DNA of 44,931 bases from Hungatella sp. Lineage in GTDB: Bacteria > Bacillota > Clostridia > Lachnospirales > Lachnospiraceae. This document shows positions 25,392-33,314 of this stretch, piece by piece. The stretch is taken from contig JAAWBS010000047.1 of assembly GCA_022792815.1 (NCBI GenBank), positions 1 through 44,931 of the forward strand, written 5' to 3'. A model generated the notes under the pieces. The model was not told where the DNA came from. It searched no databases and saw nothing but the letters and a program-made list of their open reading frames with translations. The position numbers and the translations under genes were made by a program. The first letter of the stretch is position 1; the number at the start of each line of letters is the position of its first letter.

Positions 25392-26214
25392 GAAAAAAAT
25401 ACTGTCTCAGAGTCTGCTCCATGTGGTCAGTCTGGCTCTTCTGGCGGTGACCGTCTTTCCCCTTTTGTGGATGGTTTCCTCCTCCTTTAAGACCCCTAAG
25501 GAGCTGTTTTCCAACGGAATCAATCTGCTTCCCAAACAGGCCACATGGGACAATTACCGGTTTGTTCTGGAGAAATATGATTTTTTCCAATGGCTGTGCA
25601 ACAGCGTGATCACCACATTCGGCATCTTTGCCGTGCAGGTGCTGATTTCCCTCATGGGGGCATTTGCCCTCAATTACTACAGGACAAGATGGAACCGAAT
25701 CATGTTTTACTTTGTGCTGGTGACCATGGTGATCCCGTTCCAGGTCACCATGATCCCCAACTATATCCTGATCAGCAATCTGGGGCTGACAGACACCCAG
25801 ACCGCGGTGATCCTGCCCTATGCGGCCAATGCCACCACCTTCTTCTTTCTCTACCAGCAGGTGCGCAGCATCCCGAAATCTTACTATGAGGTTGCCCGCA
25901 TCGAAGGCGCACGCTCCACATGGGTGTTTCAGCACGTCATGTGCGGCCTGTGCAAAGGATCTGTCGCGGCCGTGTCGATCCTCACTGTCATAGACGCCTG
26001 GAACCTCTACTTTTGGCCCCTCCTTGTGCTGTCCTCCCCGAAGTCGCGGACACTGACCATCGCGTTAAAGCAGTTTGCCGACTATGAGGTGGGAGATAAC
26101 TGGGGCCCCTTTATGGCCACAGCCACACTTGCCTCCCTGCCGGTGGTCCTGGCCTACACGTTCTTCCGGCGCCATATCATCGACGCCTTTGTCTCCTCGG
26201 GAGTCAAGGGATAG
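25381..26214 (+). CDS. ABC importer permease, MalG/UgpE type, module 1
   Basis: 277 residues, six membrane helices, with the second-permease hallmarks: FPLLWMVSSSFKTPKELF at the N-terminus, EAA-like loop YYEVARIEGARSTWVFQHVM and the C-terminal DAFVSSGVKG. It forms the channel with the product of 24471-25391. The start ATG 25381 lies within the last codons of that gene. A terminator follows directly, ending the module. Confidence 0.92.
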   Translation: MKNKKKILSQSLLHVVSLALLAVTVFPLLWMVSSSFKTPKELFSNGINLLPKQATWDNYRFVLEKYDFFQWLCNSVITTFGIFAVQVLISLMGAFALNYYRTRWNRIMFYFVLVTMVIPFQVTMIPNYILISNLGLTDTQTAVILPYAANATTFFFLYQQVRSIPKSYYEVARIEGARSTWVFQHVMCGLCKGSVAAVSILTVIDAWNLYFWPLLVLSSPKSRTLTIALKQFADYEVGDNWGPFMATATLASLPVVLAYTFFRRHIIDAFVSSGVKG

Positions 26215-26221
26215 GGAGAAA

Positions 26222-26259
26222 AGCCAGGCATGAACCGGAACGGTCAGCTTGGCTTTTTT
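26222..26259 (+). terminator. Terminator after import module 1
   Basis: AGCCAGGC (26222-26229) pairs with GCTTGGCT (26247-26254) with one G-U pair and an inner CCG/CGG helix, followed by a run of six T. Confidence 0.88.
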
Positions 26260-26262
26260 CTA

Positions 26263-26291
26263 TTGACTTTCCTCTGTCAACTTGCTAGAAT
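26263..26291 (+). promoter_or_regulatory. lepA-hemW promoter
   Basis: TTGACT (26263-26268), 17 bp, TAGAAT (26286-26291), five of six matches in each box. It starts right after the preceding terminator. Confidence 0.82.
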
Positions 26292-26339
26292 GTAGGGGAC
26301 TTTTGGACTTATGCAAACTCGAAAGAGAGGATTCCCCTT

Positions 26340-28154
26340 ATGTCAACTATAGATCAAACCAAAATCCGCAACTTCTGCATCATCGCCCACATCGACCACG
26401 GCAAGTCGACCCTGGCGGATCGGATCATCGAGATGACAGGCCTTCTGACCAGCAGGGAGATGCAGTCCCAGGTGCTGGACAACATGGAGCTGGAGAGAGA
26501 GCGGGGCATCACCATCAAGGCCCAGACCGTCCGCACCGTGTACAAAGCCAAAAACGGAGAAGAATACATTTTCAATCTGATCGACACCCCGGGACATGTG
26601 GATTTCAACTATGAGGTGTCAAGGAGTCTTGCGGCCTGTGACGGGGCTATCCTGGTGGTGGATGCGGCTCAGGGTATCGAGGCTCAGACCCTGGCCAATG
26701 TCTATCTGGCTCTGGATCATGACCTGGACGTGTTTCCTGTCATCAACAAGATCGATCTGCCCAGCGCGGAGCCGGACCGGGTGGCGGCGGAGATCGAGGA
26801 TGTCATCGGCTTAGAGGCCCACGACGCCCCCAGGATCTCCGCCAAGACAGGCATTCATATCGAAGAGGTTCTGGAGGCTATCATATCCCGGATCCCGGCC
26901 CCCGGCGGGGATCCGGAGGCTCCTCTGCAGGCGCTGATCTTTGATTCCGTGTACGATTCCTACAAGGGAGTCATCATCTTCTGCCGGATCAAGGAGGGGA
27001 CCGTGAAAAAGGGAACCATGATCCGCATGATGGCTACGGGAGCCGAGGAAGAGGTGGTGGAGGTCGGGTATTTCGGCGCCGGACAGTTCATCCCCTGTGA
27101 GGAGCTGAGCGCCGGCATGGTGGGCTATATCACAGCCAGCATCAAGAACGTGAAGGACACGGCGGTGGGAGACACCATCACCGACAAGAACAACCCCTGC
27201 GCCAGCCCTCTGCCGGGCTACAAGAAGGTTACCTCCATGGTCTACTGCGGCCTGTACCCGGCGGACGGAGCCAAGTACAACGACCTTCGGGATGCCTTGG
27301 AGAAGCTTCAGCTAAACGATGCCTCCCTGTTCTTCGAGCCGGAGACCTCCGTGGCGCTGGGATTCGGATTCCGCTGCGGATTTTTGGGACTGCTTCACCT
27401 GGAGATCATCCAGGAGCGGCTGGAGCGAGAGTACAACCTGGACTTGGTGACCACGGCCCCCAGCGTCATCTACCGGATCCACAAGAAAAACGGGGAGATG
27501 ATCCAGCTGACCAATCCTTCCAATCTGCCGGACCCGGCGGAGATCGATTACATGGAGGAGCCGGTGGTCAGCGCGGAGATCATGGTGACCACCGAGTATG
27601 TGGGAGCCATCATGACCCTGTGTCAGGAACGGCGGGGTGTGTACCTGGGCATGGAATATATCGAGACCACCCGCGCCCTTCTGAAATACGACCTCCCTCT
27701 CAATGAGATCATATACGACTTTTTCGATGCCTTGAAATCCCGCTCCAGAGGTTACGCCTCCTTTGACTATGAGATCAAGGGATACCAGCAGTCGGAGCTG
27801 GTGAAGCTGGATATCCTGATCAACAAGGAAGAGGTGGATGCCCTGTCCTTCATCGTCCACGCCGGTTCTGCCTACGAGAGGGGCAGGAAGATGTGCGAAA
27901 AGCTGAAGGAGGAGATCCCCAGACATCTCTTCGAGATCCCCATCCAGGCGGCCGTGGGAGGCAGGATCATCGCCAGGGAGACGGTGAAGGCCATGCGCAA
28001 GGACGTTCTGGCTAAGTGCTACGGCGGTGATATCACACGGAAGAAAAAGCTTCTGGAAAAGCAGAAAGAGGGGAAAAAGCGGATGCGCCAGGTGGGCAAT
28101 GTAGAGATCCCACAGAAGGCATTTATGAGTGTTTTGAAATTAGACGAGGAATAG
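26340..28154 (+). CDS. lepA: Elongation factor 4 (LepA), ribosome-associated GTPase
   Basis: 604 residues, the standard length. Domains: GTPase with G1 [11 protein letters not shown]3 DTPGHVDF and G4 NKIDLPSA; a beta-barrel domain; two EF-G-like domains, including [14 protein letters not shown]; and the LepA-specific C-terminal domain ending in [16 protein letters not shown]. LepA acts on ribosomes in translation or 30S assembly under stress. The ribosome binding site GAGAGG is modest. hemW follows 3 nt later, the usual lepA-hemW pairing in Firmicutes. Confidence 0.97.
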   Translation: MSTIDQTKIRNFCIIAHIDHGKSTLADRIIEMTGLLTSREMQSQVLDNMELERERGITIKAQTVRTVYKAKNGEEYIFNLIDTPGHVDFNYEVSRSLAACDGAILVVDAAQGIEAQTLANVYLALDHDLDVFPVINKIDLPSAEPDRVAAEIEDVIGLEAHDAPRISAKTGIHIEEVLEAIISRIPAPGGDPEAPLQALIFDSVYDSYKGVIIFCRIKEGTVKKGTMIRMMATGAEEEVVEVGYFGAGQFIPCEELSAGMVGYITASIKNVKDTAVGDTITDKNNPCASPLPGYKKVTSMVYCGLYPADGAKYNDLRDALEKLQLNDASLFFEPETSVALGFGFRCGFLGLLHLEIIQERLEREYNLDLVTTAPSVIYRIHKKNGEMIQLTNPSNLPDPAEIDYMEEPVVSAEIMVTTEYVGAIMTLCQERRGVYLGMEYIETTRALLKYDLPLNEIIYDFFDALKSRSRGYASFDYEIKGYQQSELVKLDILINKEEVDALSFIVHAGSAYERGRKMCEKLKEEIPRHLFEIPIQAAVGGRIIARETVKAMRKDVLAKCYGGDITRKKKLLEKQKEGKKRMRQVGNVEIPQKAFMSVLKLDEE

Positions 28155-28157
28155 AGA

Positions 28158-29309
28158 TTGAGAAGACCATTGGAATTGTATGTCCACATACCCTTCTGCG
28201 CCAGAAAGTGCGCGTACTGTGATTTTCTGTCCGGCCCGGCCCCTCTCGGGGTGCAGAGACAGTATGTGGAGCAGCTGATCGAAGAGATAACCTGTCAGAG
28301 TGCCCATTATCCAGGATACAAGGTTACATCCGTGTATCTGGGGGGAGGCACTCCTTCTCTTTTAGAGGGCCGGATGACCTGGGAGATCATGGACAGGCTG
28401 AAGGCATGCTTTGACCTGGCAGAGGAGGCGGAGGTGACCGTGGAGGCCAACCCGGGGACTCTGACCGTGGAAAAGCTGGAGAGATACCGGGATGCCGGGA
28501 TCAACCGCATCAGCCTGGGGCTGCAGTCCGCAGACGACAGAGAGCTGAAACACCTGGGACGGATTCACACCTACGACGAGTTTTTAAAGAGCTACCAGAG
28601 AGTGCGGCAGACGGGATTTGACAATGTGAGCATCGATCTCATGTCGGCGCTCCCGGGTCAGACCTTAGAGTCCTGGAAGAAGACCCTAAAGAAGGTCTCT
28701 CAGCTGAAACCGGAGCACATCTCTGCCTACAGCCTGATGGTGGAGGAGGGAACTCCGTTCTATGAGCTCTATCACGGCCGCCCGGACCTTCTCCCGGGAG
28801 AGGACGAGGAGCGGGAGATGTACTACGCCACCAAGCAGTTTCTCAGGGAACAGGGCTTTCGGCGGTACGAGATCTCCAATTACGCAAAACCGGGCAGAGA
28901 GTGCCGTCACAACATCGGCTACTGGACCGGAGTGGAGTACCTGGGCCTGGGCCTGGGAGCCTCCTCCTATATCCAGGGATTTCGGTTTAAAAATGAGTCT
29001 GATCTCCAGACCTATCTCAAGACCGACATGTCCGGAGAGGGGGTAGACCAGCTGCTTCATCAGGAGATCATCGGTCTGACAGACAGGGAAAAGATGGAAG
29101 AGTTCATGTTTCTGGGGCTGAGGATGACAGAAGGGGTGTCGGGACAGGAGTTTCGGAGGCGGTTCGGCAGGGAGATCTGGGATGTCTATGGAGGTGTCTT
29201 AAATAAGCTTGCCAAAAACCGGCTGATCGTGGTGGACGGCCCCTGCATCCGTCTCAGCGAATTCGGAATCGACATCAGCAACTATGTGCTCAGCGAGTTT
29301 CTGCTGTAG
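28158..29309 (+). CDS. hemW: Radical SAM heme chaperone HemW
   Basis: 383 residues. It starts with the radical SAM cluster motif CARKCAYC (CX3CX2C), preceded by LYVHIPF, then GGGTPSLL, EANPGT, GINRISLGLQS and the HemN-like C-terminal domain. HemW proteins bind heme and insert it into target proteins; they were earlier annotated as oxygen-independent coproporphyrinogen oxidase. The cysteine pattern and context (after lepA) favour HemW over HemN. The TTG at 28158 is the only start that keeps RRPLELYVHIPFC, with GAGGA seven bases upstream. Its stop codon lies within the left copy of a 10-bp direct repeat flanking a palindromic insert. Confidence 0.94.
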   Translation: MRRPLELYVHIPFCARKCAYCDFLSGPAPLGVQRQYVEQLIEEITCQSAHYPGYKVTSVYLGGGTPSLLEGRMTWEIMDRLKACFDLAEEAEVTVEANPGTLTVEKLERYRDAGINRISLGLQSADDRELKHLGRIHTYDEFLKSYQRVRQTGFDNVSIDLMSALPGQTLESWKKTLKKVSQLKPEHISAYSLMVEEGTPFYELYHGRPDLLPGEDEEREMYYATKQFLREQGFRRYEISNYAKPGRECRHNIGYWTGVEYLGLGLGASSYIQGFRFKNESDLQTYLKTDMSGEGVDQLLHQEIIGLTDREKMEEFMFLGLRMTEGVSGQEFRRRFGREIWDVYGGVLNKLAKNRLIVVDGPCIRLSEFGIDISNYVLSEFLL

Positions 29310-29384
29310 CAGGTAATTGCGAAAGTCAAAGCCAGGAGAATATTCTGACAAGTTTTGAGTTTCGCAAATGTCTATCTGCTGTAG
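29300..29384. mobile_element. Candidate 65-bp palindromic mini-element with 10-bp flanking direct repeats
   Basis: TCTGCTGTAG occurs at 29300-29309 and again at 29375-29384. Between them lies a 65-bp insert whose ends form an imperfect inverted repeat: TTGCGAAAGTCA (29317-29328) against TGAGTTTCGCAA (29356-29367), 11 of 12 complementary, each arm exactly 7 bp from its flanking repeat. The inner AGAATATTCT palindrome (29337-29346) is almost concentric. The left repeat contains the hemW stop. Removing the insert and one repeat would leave the hemW stop unchanged, as expected for a target-site duplication. A transcription-related hairpin is the alternative. Confidence 0.45.
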
Positions 29385-29432
29385 AAGAGAGAGGCGGCAG
29401 CCGGCGCCATCACCGGCAGCCTGTGAGAGGGA

Positions 29433-30446
29433 TCACAAAAGCTGGAGCTGCGGGGACGGACGGTGCCCTCTCACCGACTCCCGCTCCACCAGGCTGACGG
29501 GAAAGACGATCCTGCTGGGGATCATCTCTCCGCCGATCTTCCTGATGATCGCGTCGATGGCATAGTCGCACATCTGCTCGATGGGCTGATGGACCGAGGT
29601 GATGGAGGGGCAGGTCAGCTGTGCGATGGAAGTGTCGTCAAAGCCTACGATGCTCACATCTTCCGGAATCTTAAGCCCGATGCGGCGGCACACCCGAATC
29701 AGCTGGGCCGCCATCACATCGTTGGTGGCAAAGATGCCGTCTGCCTCTTTGTGTTCTCTCATGATCTGTTCCAGCCAGGGTTCATACTGCTGTCTGTAGA
29801 ACTGGGCCTCGCTGGCATAGAACACCAGGCCCTCCCGGCCGTATTCCCGGCAGGTCTGGGTGAAGGCCACACACCGGGTATCTGCGGGAAGTCCCAGCTC
29901 TTTCGCCCCGCCCAGGGCGATCAGGTGCCTGCAGCCGGCAAAGAGAAGGCACCTGGTGGCCAGGACACCTCCCTGGTAGTTGTCACAGAGAACCGCCGGC
30001 ACGTCCTCGGAGATCTCCCTCTCAAAGGCCACGATGGGCGTGGCGGTCCCAAGCTTCCTGTCGATCCCTCCGCTCCGCGCACAGAACACGATCCCCGACA
30101 CCCGGTTGGAGTCCAGCATCCCCAAGTACTCCCGCTCCTTTTCCCGGTTCTCGTGGGAGTTGCACACCATAATCTTGTATCCCAGCAGGGAGGCGTGGTA
30201 CTCCAGGCAGCTGAGCACAGAGCTGAAAAAGGGATGCCGGATGGACGGCAGCACGATGCCGATGCAGTTGGTGTCACTTTTGCTCAAGGAACGGGCGACC
30301 TCATTGGGCTGGTAGTTTAACTCCTCCATGGCCTGATACACGGCCTGCCTTGTCTTTTCGCTGATGTATCCCCGGTTGTTCAGCACACGGGACACCGTGG
30401 TGGGAGTCACCCCCGCCTTTTTTGCCACATCCTTTATGGTTGCCAT
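29433..30446 (-). CDS. LacI/GalR-family transcriptional regulator
   Basis: 337 residues. The N-terminal helix-turn-helix is classical (MATIKDVAKKAGVTPTTVSR), followed by the hinge region YQPNEVARSLS and a periplasmic-binding-like effector domain (GIVLPSIRHPFFSSVLSCLE, DGIFATNDVMAAQLIR, SIVGFDDTSIAQLTCPSITS). The start ATG at 30446 follows AGGAGGT. It lies downstream of an ABC import operon on the same strand but has its own promoter. The two 20-bp palindromes at 34829-34848 and 35723-35742, each with a central CG as LacI-family operators have, are its likely targets; its own promoter shows no such site. Confidence 0.94.
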   Translation of the reverse strand: MATIKDVAKKAGVTPTTVSRVLNNRGYISEKTRQAVYQAMEELNYQPNEVARSLSKSDTNCIGIVLPSIRHPFFSSVLSCLEYHASLLGYKIMVCNSHENREKEREYLGMLDSNRVSGIVFCARSGGIDRKLGTATPIVAFEREISEDVPAVLCDNYQGGVLATRCLLFAGCRHLIALGGAKELGLPADTRCVAFTQTCREYGREGLVFYASEAQFYRQQYEPWLEQIMREHKEADGIFATNDVMAAQLIRVCRRIGLKIPEDVSIVGFDDTSIAQLTCPSITSVHQPIEQMCDYAIDAIIRKIGGEMIPSRIVFPVSLVERESVRGHRPSPQLQLL

Positions 30447-30487
30447 CTGTACCTCCTGAAACGATCTGATTCTATATCACTTACCAA

Positions 30488-30516
30488 TTTATATCATATT
30501 TTTTCTGCCCTTTCAA
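30488..30516 (-). promoter_or_regulatory. Promoter of the LacI-family gene
   Basis: On the minus strand: TTGAAA (30516-30511), 17-bp spacer, TATAAA (30493-30488); one mismatch per box. Confidence 0.8.
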
Positions 30517-30559
30517 CCAGAAGTTGTGCCCTGACAGTTCGGTGCGGGGCAGATACGCC

Positions 30560-30603
30560 GGCAGGGCTGTGTCTGACGAAATTCGGTCAAACACAGCCCT
30601 GCC
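30560..30603. other. Long perfect hairpin between the PhnP-like gene and the LacI-family gene
   Basis: GGCAGGGCTGTGT (30560-30572) is perfectly complementary to ACACAGCCCTGCC (30591-30603), with a further TGAC/GTCA pairing inside. It starts 9 nt after the stop of the minus-strand gene at 30613. Neither side has a T-run, so it is either a U-poor terminator or a 3' mRNA-stabilising structure. Confidence 0.7.
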
Positions 30604-30612
30604 TGTAGATTC

Positions 30613-31458
30613 TTAAATTGTCACCGTCAGCCCGTCATAGGCCAAGGTCATGCCCTCCTTTTCGGCCAGCCCCTGAAACTCATCATGGGTGAGGCCGCAC
30701 ATGTGGGAGAAATGGTTGAGATAAAACCGGGTAGCCGCTTTTGCGGCCCCCATGGCTTCCAGCGTCTTTTTCAGCGCCGCGTCCTCCCGAAGGCCCATGT
30801 GGCCGTCTCCCAAAAGCGTGCCCCGGGCGCAGTCCAGACTCACCACGTCAAAACAGAGTCCCAGTCTGCGGATCATCTCCAGTGTTTCCTCCGGCAATTC
30901 TCCCGTGTCATTGCCGTAGAGAAGCTGCTTTGTTCCGTCGCTGACCGCGTAGATATAACACACCTCATCCTTTTTGTGATTGGCCTTTAGGGGGATAAAA
31001 GTAAGCTCTCCAGCGGAAAATTTTTCCCCGGTTTCCACAGAGTGCCAGCGGATTCTGTCCGGGTCACTGCGGGCTTCCAGGGCCATCCCGTCAGAGATCA
31101 CCCGTCCCACCTGTCTGTTTCCGTAGAGATTTACTATATCCCGCTCCTTTGGTCTCCCCGGCAGGATGGTGGCTCCGTGCTTCGCCCTGGTAAAGACTGC
31201 ATAAGGGTCCAGATGATCCGAATGGGAGTGGGTCACCACGATATGGTCCACATCGGAGAGCCGTACCTTCCATCTGAGGCTCTGGGCAAAGATGTCCGGT
31301 GAGAGGTCTATGAGGATATGGTCATTGAACAGGGTACAGCTTCGCATCTTCACATTACGCCCGCCCAGAATCCGGGCCTTTTGACAGGCCGGACATTCAC
31401 AAAATACTCCCGGAAACCCTTCCGCGGCGCCGGTTCCCAGATACTGCATCTTTATCAT
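30613..31458 (-). CDS. PhnP-like metallo-beta-lactamase-fold phosphodiesterase
   Basis: 281 residues. The N-terminus GTGAAEGFPGVFCECPACQ carries a CXCXXC cluster (Cys20, Cys22, Cys25) like the structural zinc site of PhnP, the phosphoribosyl cyclic phosphodiesterase of phosphonate degradation. The catalytic metal motif is HSHSDH, with further ligands expected in YGNDTG and NHFSH. The family hydrolyses phosphodiesters, including cyclic phosphates. No other phn gene is present, so the substrate is probably different. It starts 4 nt after the upstream permease stop and is the last gene of the binding protein-permease-permease operon. That linkage suggests it acts on the imported solute. A general RNase Z-like hydrolase is an alternative. 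Confidence 0.85.
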   Translation of the reverse strand: MIKMQYLGTGAAEGFPGVFCECPACQKARILGGRNVKMRSCTLFNDHILIDLSPDIFAQSLRWKVRLSDVDHIVVTHSHSDHLDPYAVFTRAKHGATILPGRPKERDIVNLYGNRQVGRVISDGMALEARSDPDRIRWHSVETGEKFSAGELTFIPLKANHKKDEVCYIYAVSDGTKQLLYGNDTGELPEETLEMIRRLGLCFDVVSLDCARGTLLGDGHMGLREDAALKKTLEAMGAAKAATRFYLNHFSHMCGLTHDEFQGLAEKEGMTLAYDGLTVTI

Positions 31459-31462
31459 ATCG

Positions 31463-32317
31463 TCACCCCTTGATCCCGGACATCGTAAGGGATGACACGA
31501 ACTGCTTCTGGAAGATCAGGAAAATAATCAAGATGGGCAGTACCATGAGGGAGGAGAAGGCGAAAATCTGTCCCCAGTAGATGTACACGTCATTGGACAG
31601 GGCCCGCAGGGCAAGGGGGAGAGTCCGGTAGGTCTCGTCTCTGGTCACCAGAGTGGGCCACAGCAGATCGCCCCAGGCGCGGATAAACGCCATGATCGCC
31701 ACGGTAGACAGAATCGGCTTGGAGAGAGGCAGCATGATCTTCCAGAAGATGCCGGAATAGCTGGCTCCGTCTACGATGGCCGCCTCCATCAGCTCCTTTG
31801 GCATCCCCTTAAAGTGATTGTAGTAGAGATACATGTACATGGGATATGCCACGCTGGGCAGCGCCAGGCCGAGATAGGAGTTTAACAGCCCTGCCTGATT
31901 GGTGACGATGAAGCGGTTGATGATGATCGCCTCCGTCGGGATGATGCTTAAGGACAGCACAAAGGAGATCATGAATTTTCTGCCCTTAAAATCCAGCATC
32001 CCCAGGGCATATCCCACCATGGCGTTGATGACGGTGCACAGAGAAGTATCGATCACCGCCACCACCGTGGAGTTTTTGCAGAATTTAAAGAAATGCACTT
32101 TTGAGATAATATCCCGGAAATTGTCAAAGGACATCTCCCCGGCAGGCAGAAATGCTTTTATGGTGGACATATCCGTCACGATCTGGGTGTCATTTTTAAA
32201 GGCGGACACGAACAGATAGACAATGGGAGCGACAAAGAAAAACGCAACCAGCAGGTAAGCCCCATACATGACTGTGGTCAACAGGATTCTTCTTCTCTTC
32301 GACATCGCTGTATGCAT
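31463..32317 (-). CDS. ABC importer permease, MalG/UgpE type, module 2
   Basis: 284 residues, six membrane helices, ending in SSLTMSGIKG as second-type permeases do. The EAA loop is MEAAIVDGASYSGIFWKIMLP. The start is placed at 32317, with GGGGGAGG nine bases upstream; the frame extends to 32365 but would then overlap the preceding gene. It pairs with the permease at 32322-33224; only 4 nt separate them. No ATPase gene is nearby. Confidence 0.92.
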   Translation of the reverse strand: MHTAMSKRRRILLTTVMYGAYLLVAFFFVAPIVYLFVSAFKNDTQIVTDMSTIKAFLPAGEMSFDNFRDIISKVHFFKFCKNSTVVAVIDTSLCTVINAMVGYALGMLDFKGRKFMISFVLSLSIIPTEAIIINRFIVTNQAGLLNSYLGLALPSVAYPMYMYLYYNHFKGMPKELMEAAIVDGASYSGIFWKIMLPLSKPILSTVAIMAFIRAWGDLLWPTLVTRDETYRTLPLALRALSNDVYIYWGQIFAFSSLMVLPILIIFLIFQKQFVSSLTMSGIKG

Positions 32318-32321
32318 ACGA

Positions 32322-33224
32322 TCAATCCTCCCCCAACACTTTATTCTGGAACTGAGAAATGGCAAACACTAGGATAAAGAACACCACGGAGATAGCCGAG
32401 GAGTACCCTAACTGTCCGTTGATAAATCCGGCCTTGTAGAGCAGATACACGACGGTGGTGGTAGAATTCTGAGGACCTCCGTCGGTCAGCACATAGACCT
32501 GAGTGAACAGTTTCAGGGAGCTGATGGTGGTGGATACCAGCACATAGACCAGGGTATTCTTCAGACACGGCACCGTAATATTCCAGAATTTGTTCCAGTT
32601 GTTGCAGCCGTCGATCATGGCCGCCTCGTATAAGTCCTCAGAGATGTACTGGAGGCCTCCCAGAATAATCAGCATCTGCATGCCGAGATTCTGCCAAATA
32701 TACATGATGGCGATACACAAAAGCGCCAGCCGGGCATCCTGCAGCCATCGCTGAGGCTCTACGCCAAAGAGCCCCAGAAGAGAGTTCATGATGCCCTCAG
32801 AGTTGGAGGAGAGGATGAAGGACCACACCACAGCCACCACGGTCATGGTCACCACCTGGGGGCTGAAGTAGATCATGCGGAAGACCTTTACCCCCCTCAT
32901 CTGCCTGTTGACGAAGATGGCCAGAAGGGTGCCTAAGAGAACCGTAGCAGGAACCACCAAAAGGGCGTAGACAAAGGTGTTCTGAAAGGAATTAAGCGCC
33001 GTGGAACTGGTGAAGATCTTGATGTAGTTGGCAAGCCCTGTAAACGAGAGAACCGTCCCCTTCTTCGGCACCAGCATGCGGTTGGTGAAGGAATAGCCCA
33101 CAGACATGGCGAAGGGGGCGACGATAAATACGAGGATCAGCAGGATCGCCGGGGCGCAGAACAGCCATGCGGTCCTGGCCTGGGCATCGCCTAAATGACC
33201 CTTTTTGTTGGGATTAGTATTCAT
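32322..33224 (-). CDS. ABC importer permease, MalF/UgpA type, module 2
   Basis: 300 residues with six membrane helices, N-terminal AWLFCAPAILLILVFIVAPF and the EAA loop YEAAMIDGCNNWNKFWNITV. It belongs to the carbohydrate/glycerol-3-phosphate importer family (binding-protein-dependent transport inner membrane component). AGGAGG lies upstream at a rather long distance from the ATG. A strong hairpin separates it from the upstream binding-protein gene. Confidence 0.92.
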   Translation of the reverse strand: MNTNPNKKGHLGDAQARTAWLFCAPAILLILVFIVAPFAMSVGYSFTNRMLVPKKGTVLSFTGLANYIKIFTSSTALNSFQNTFVYALLVVPATVLLGTLLAIFVNRQMRGVKVFRMIYFSPQVVTMTVVAVVWSFILSSNSEGIMNSLLGLFGVEPQRWLQDARLALLCIAIMYIWQNLGMQMLIILGGLQYISEDLYEAAMIDGCNNWNKFWNITVPCLKNTLVYVLVSTTISSLKLFTQVYVLTDGGPQNSTTTVVYLLYKAGFINGQLGYSSAISVVFFILVFAISQFQNKVLGED

Positions 33225-33258
33225 TGCCGGTATGTTTCCTCCTTTTTATAGAAAGAGA

Positions 33259-33299
33259 CCGGTGCAAAATACAAAGACAGATCTGTCATTTTGCACCGG
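33259..33299 (-). other. Intercistronic hairpin between binding-protein and permease genes
   Basis: CCGGTGCAAAAT (33259-33270) is perfectly complementary to ATTTTGCACCGG (33288-33299) and the loop holds another GACAG/CTGTC pairing. On the minus strand it is followed by a pyrimidine-rich TCTCTTTCT. It probably lowers read-through or protects the 3' end of the binding-protein mRNA, giving more binding protein than permease. Confidence 0.8.
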
Positions 33300-33314
33300 C
33301 CTCCGGTTTTTCAG

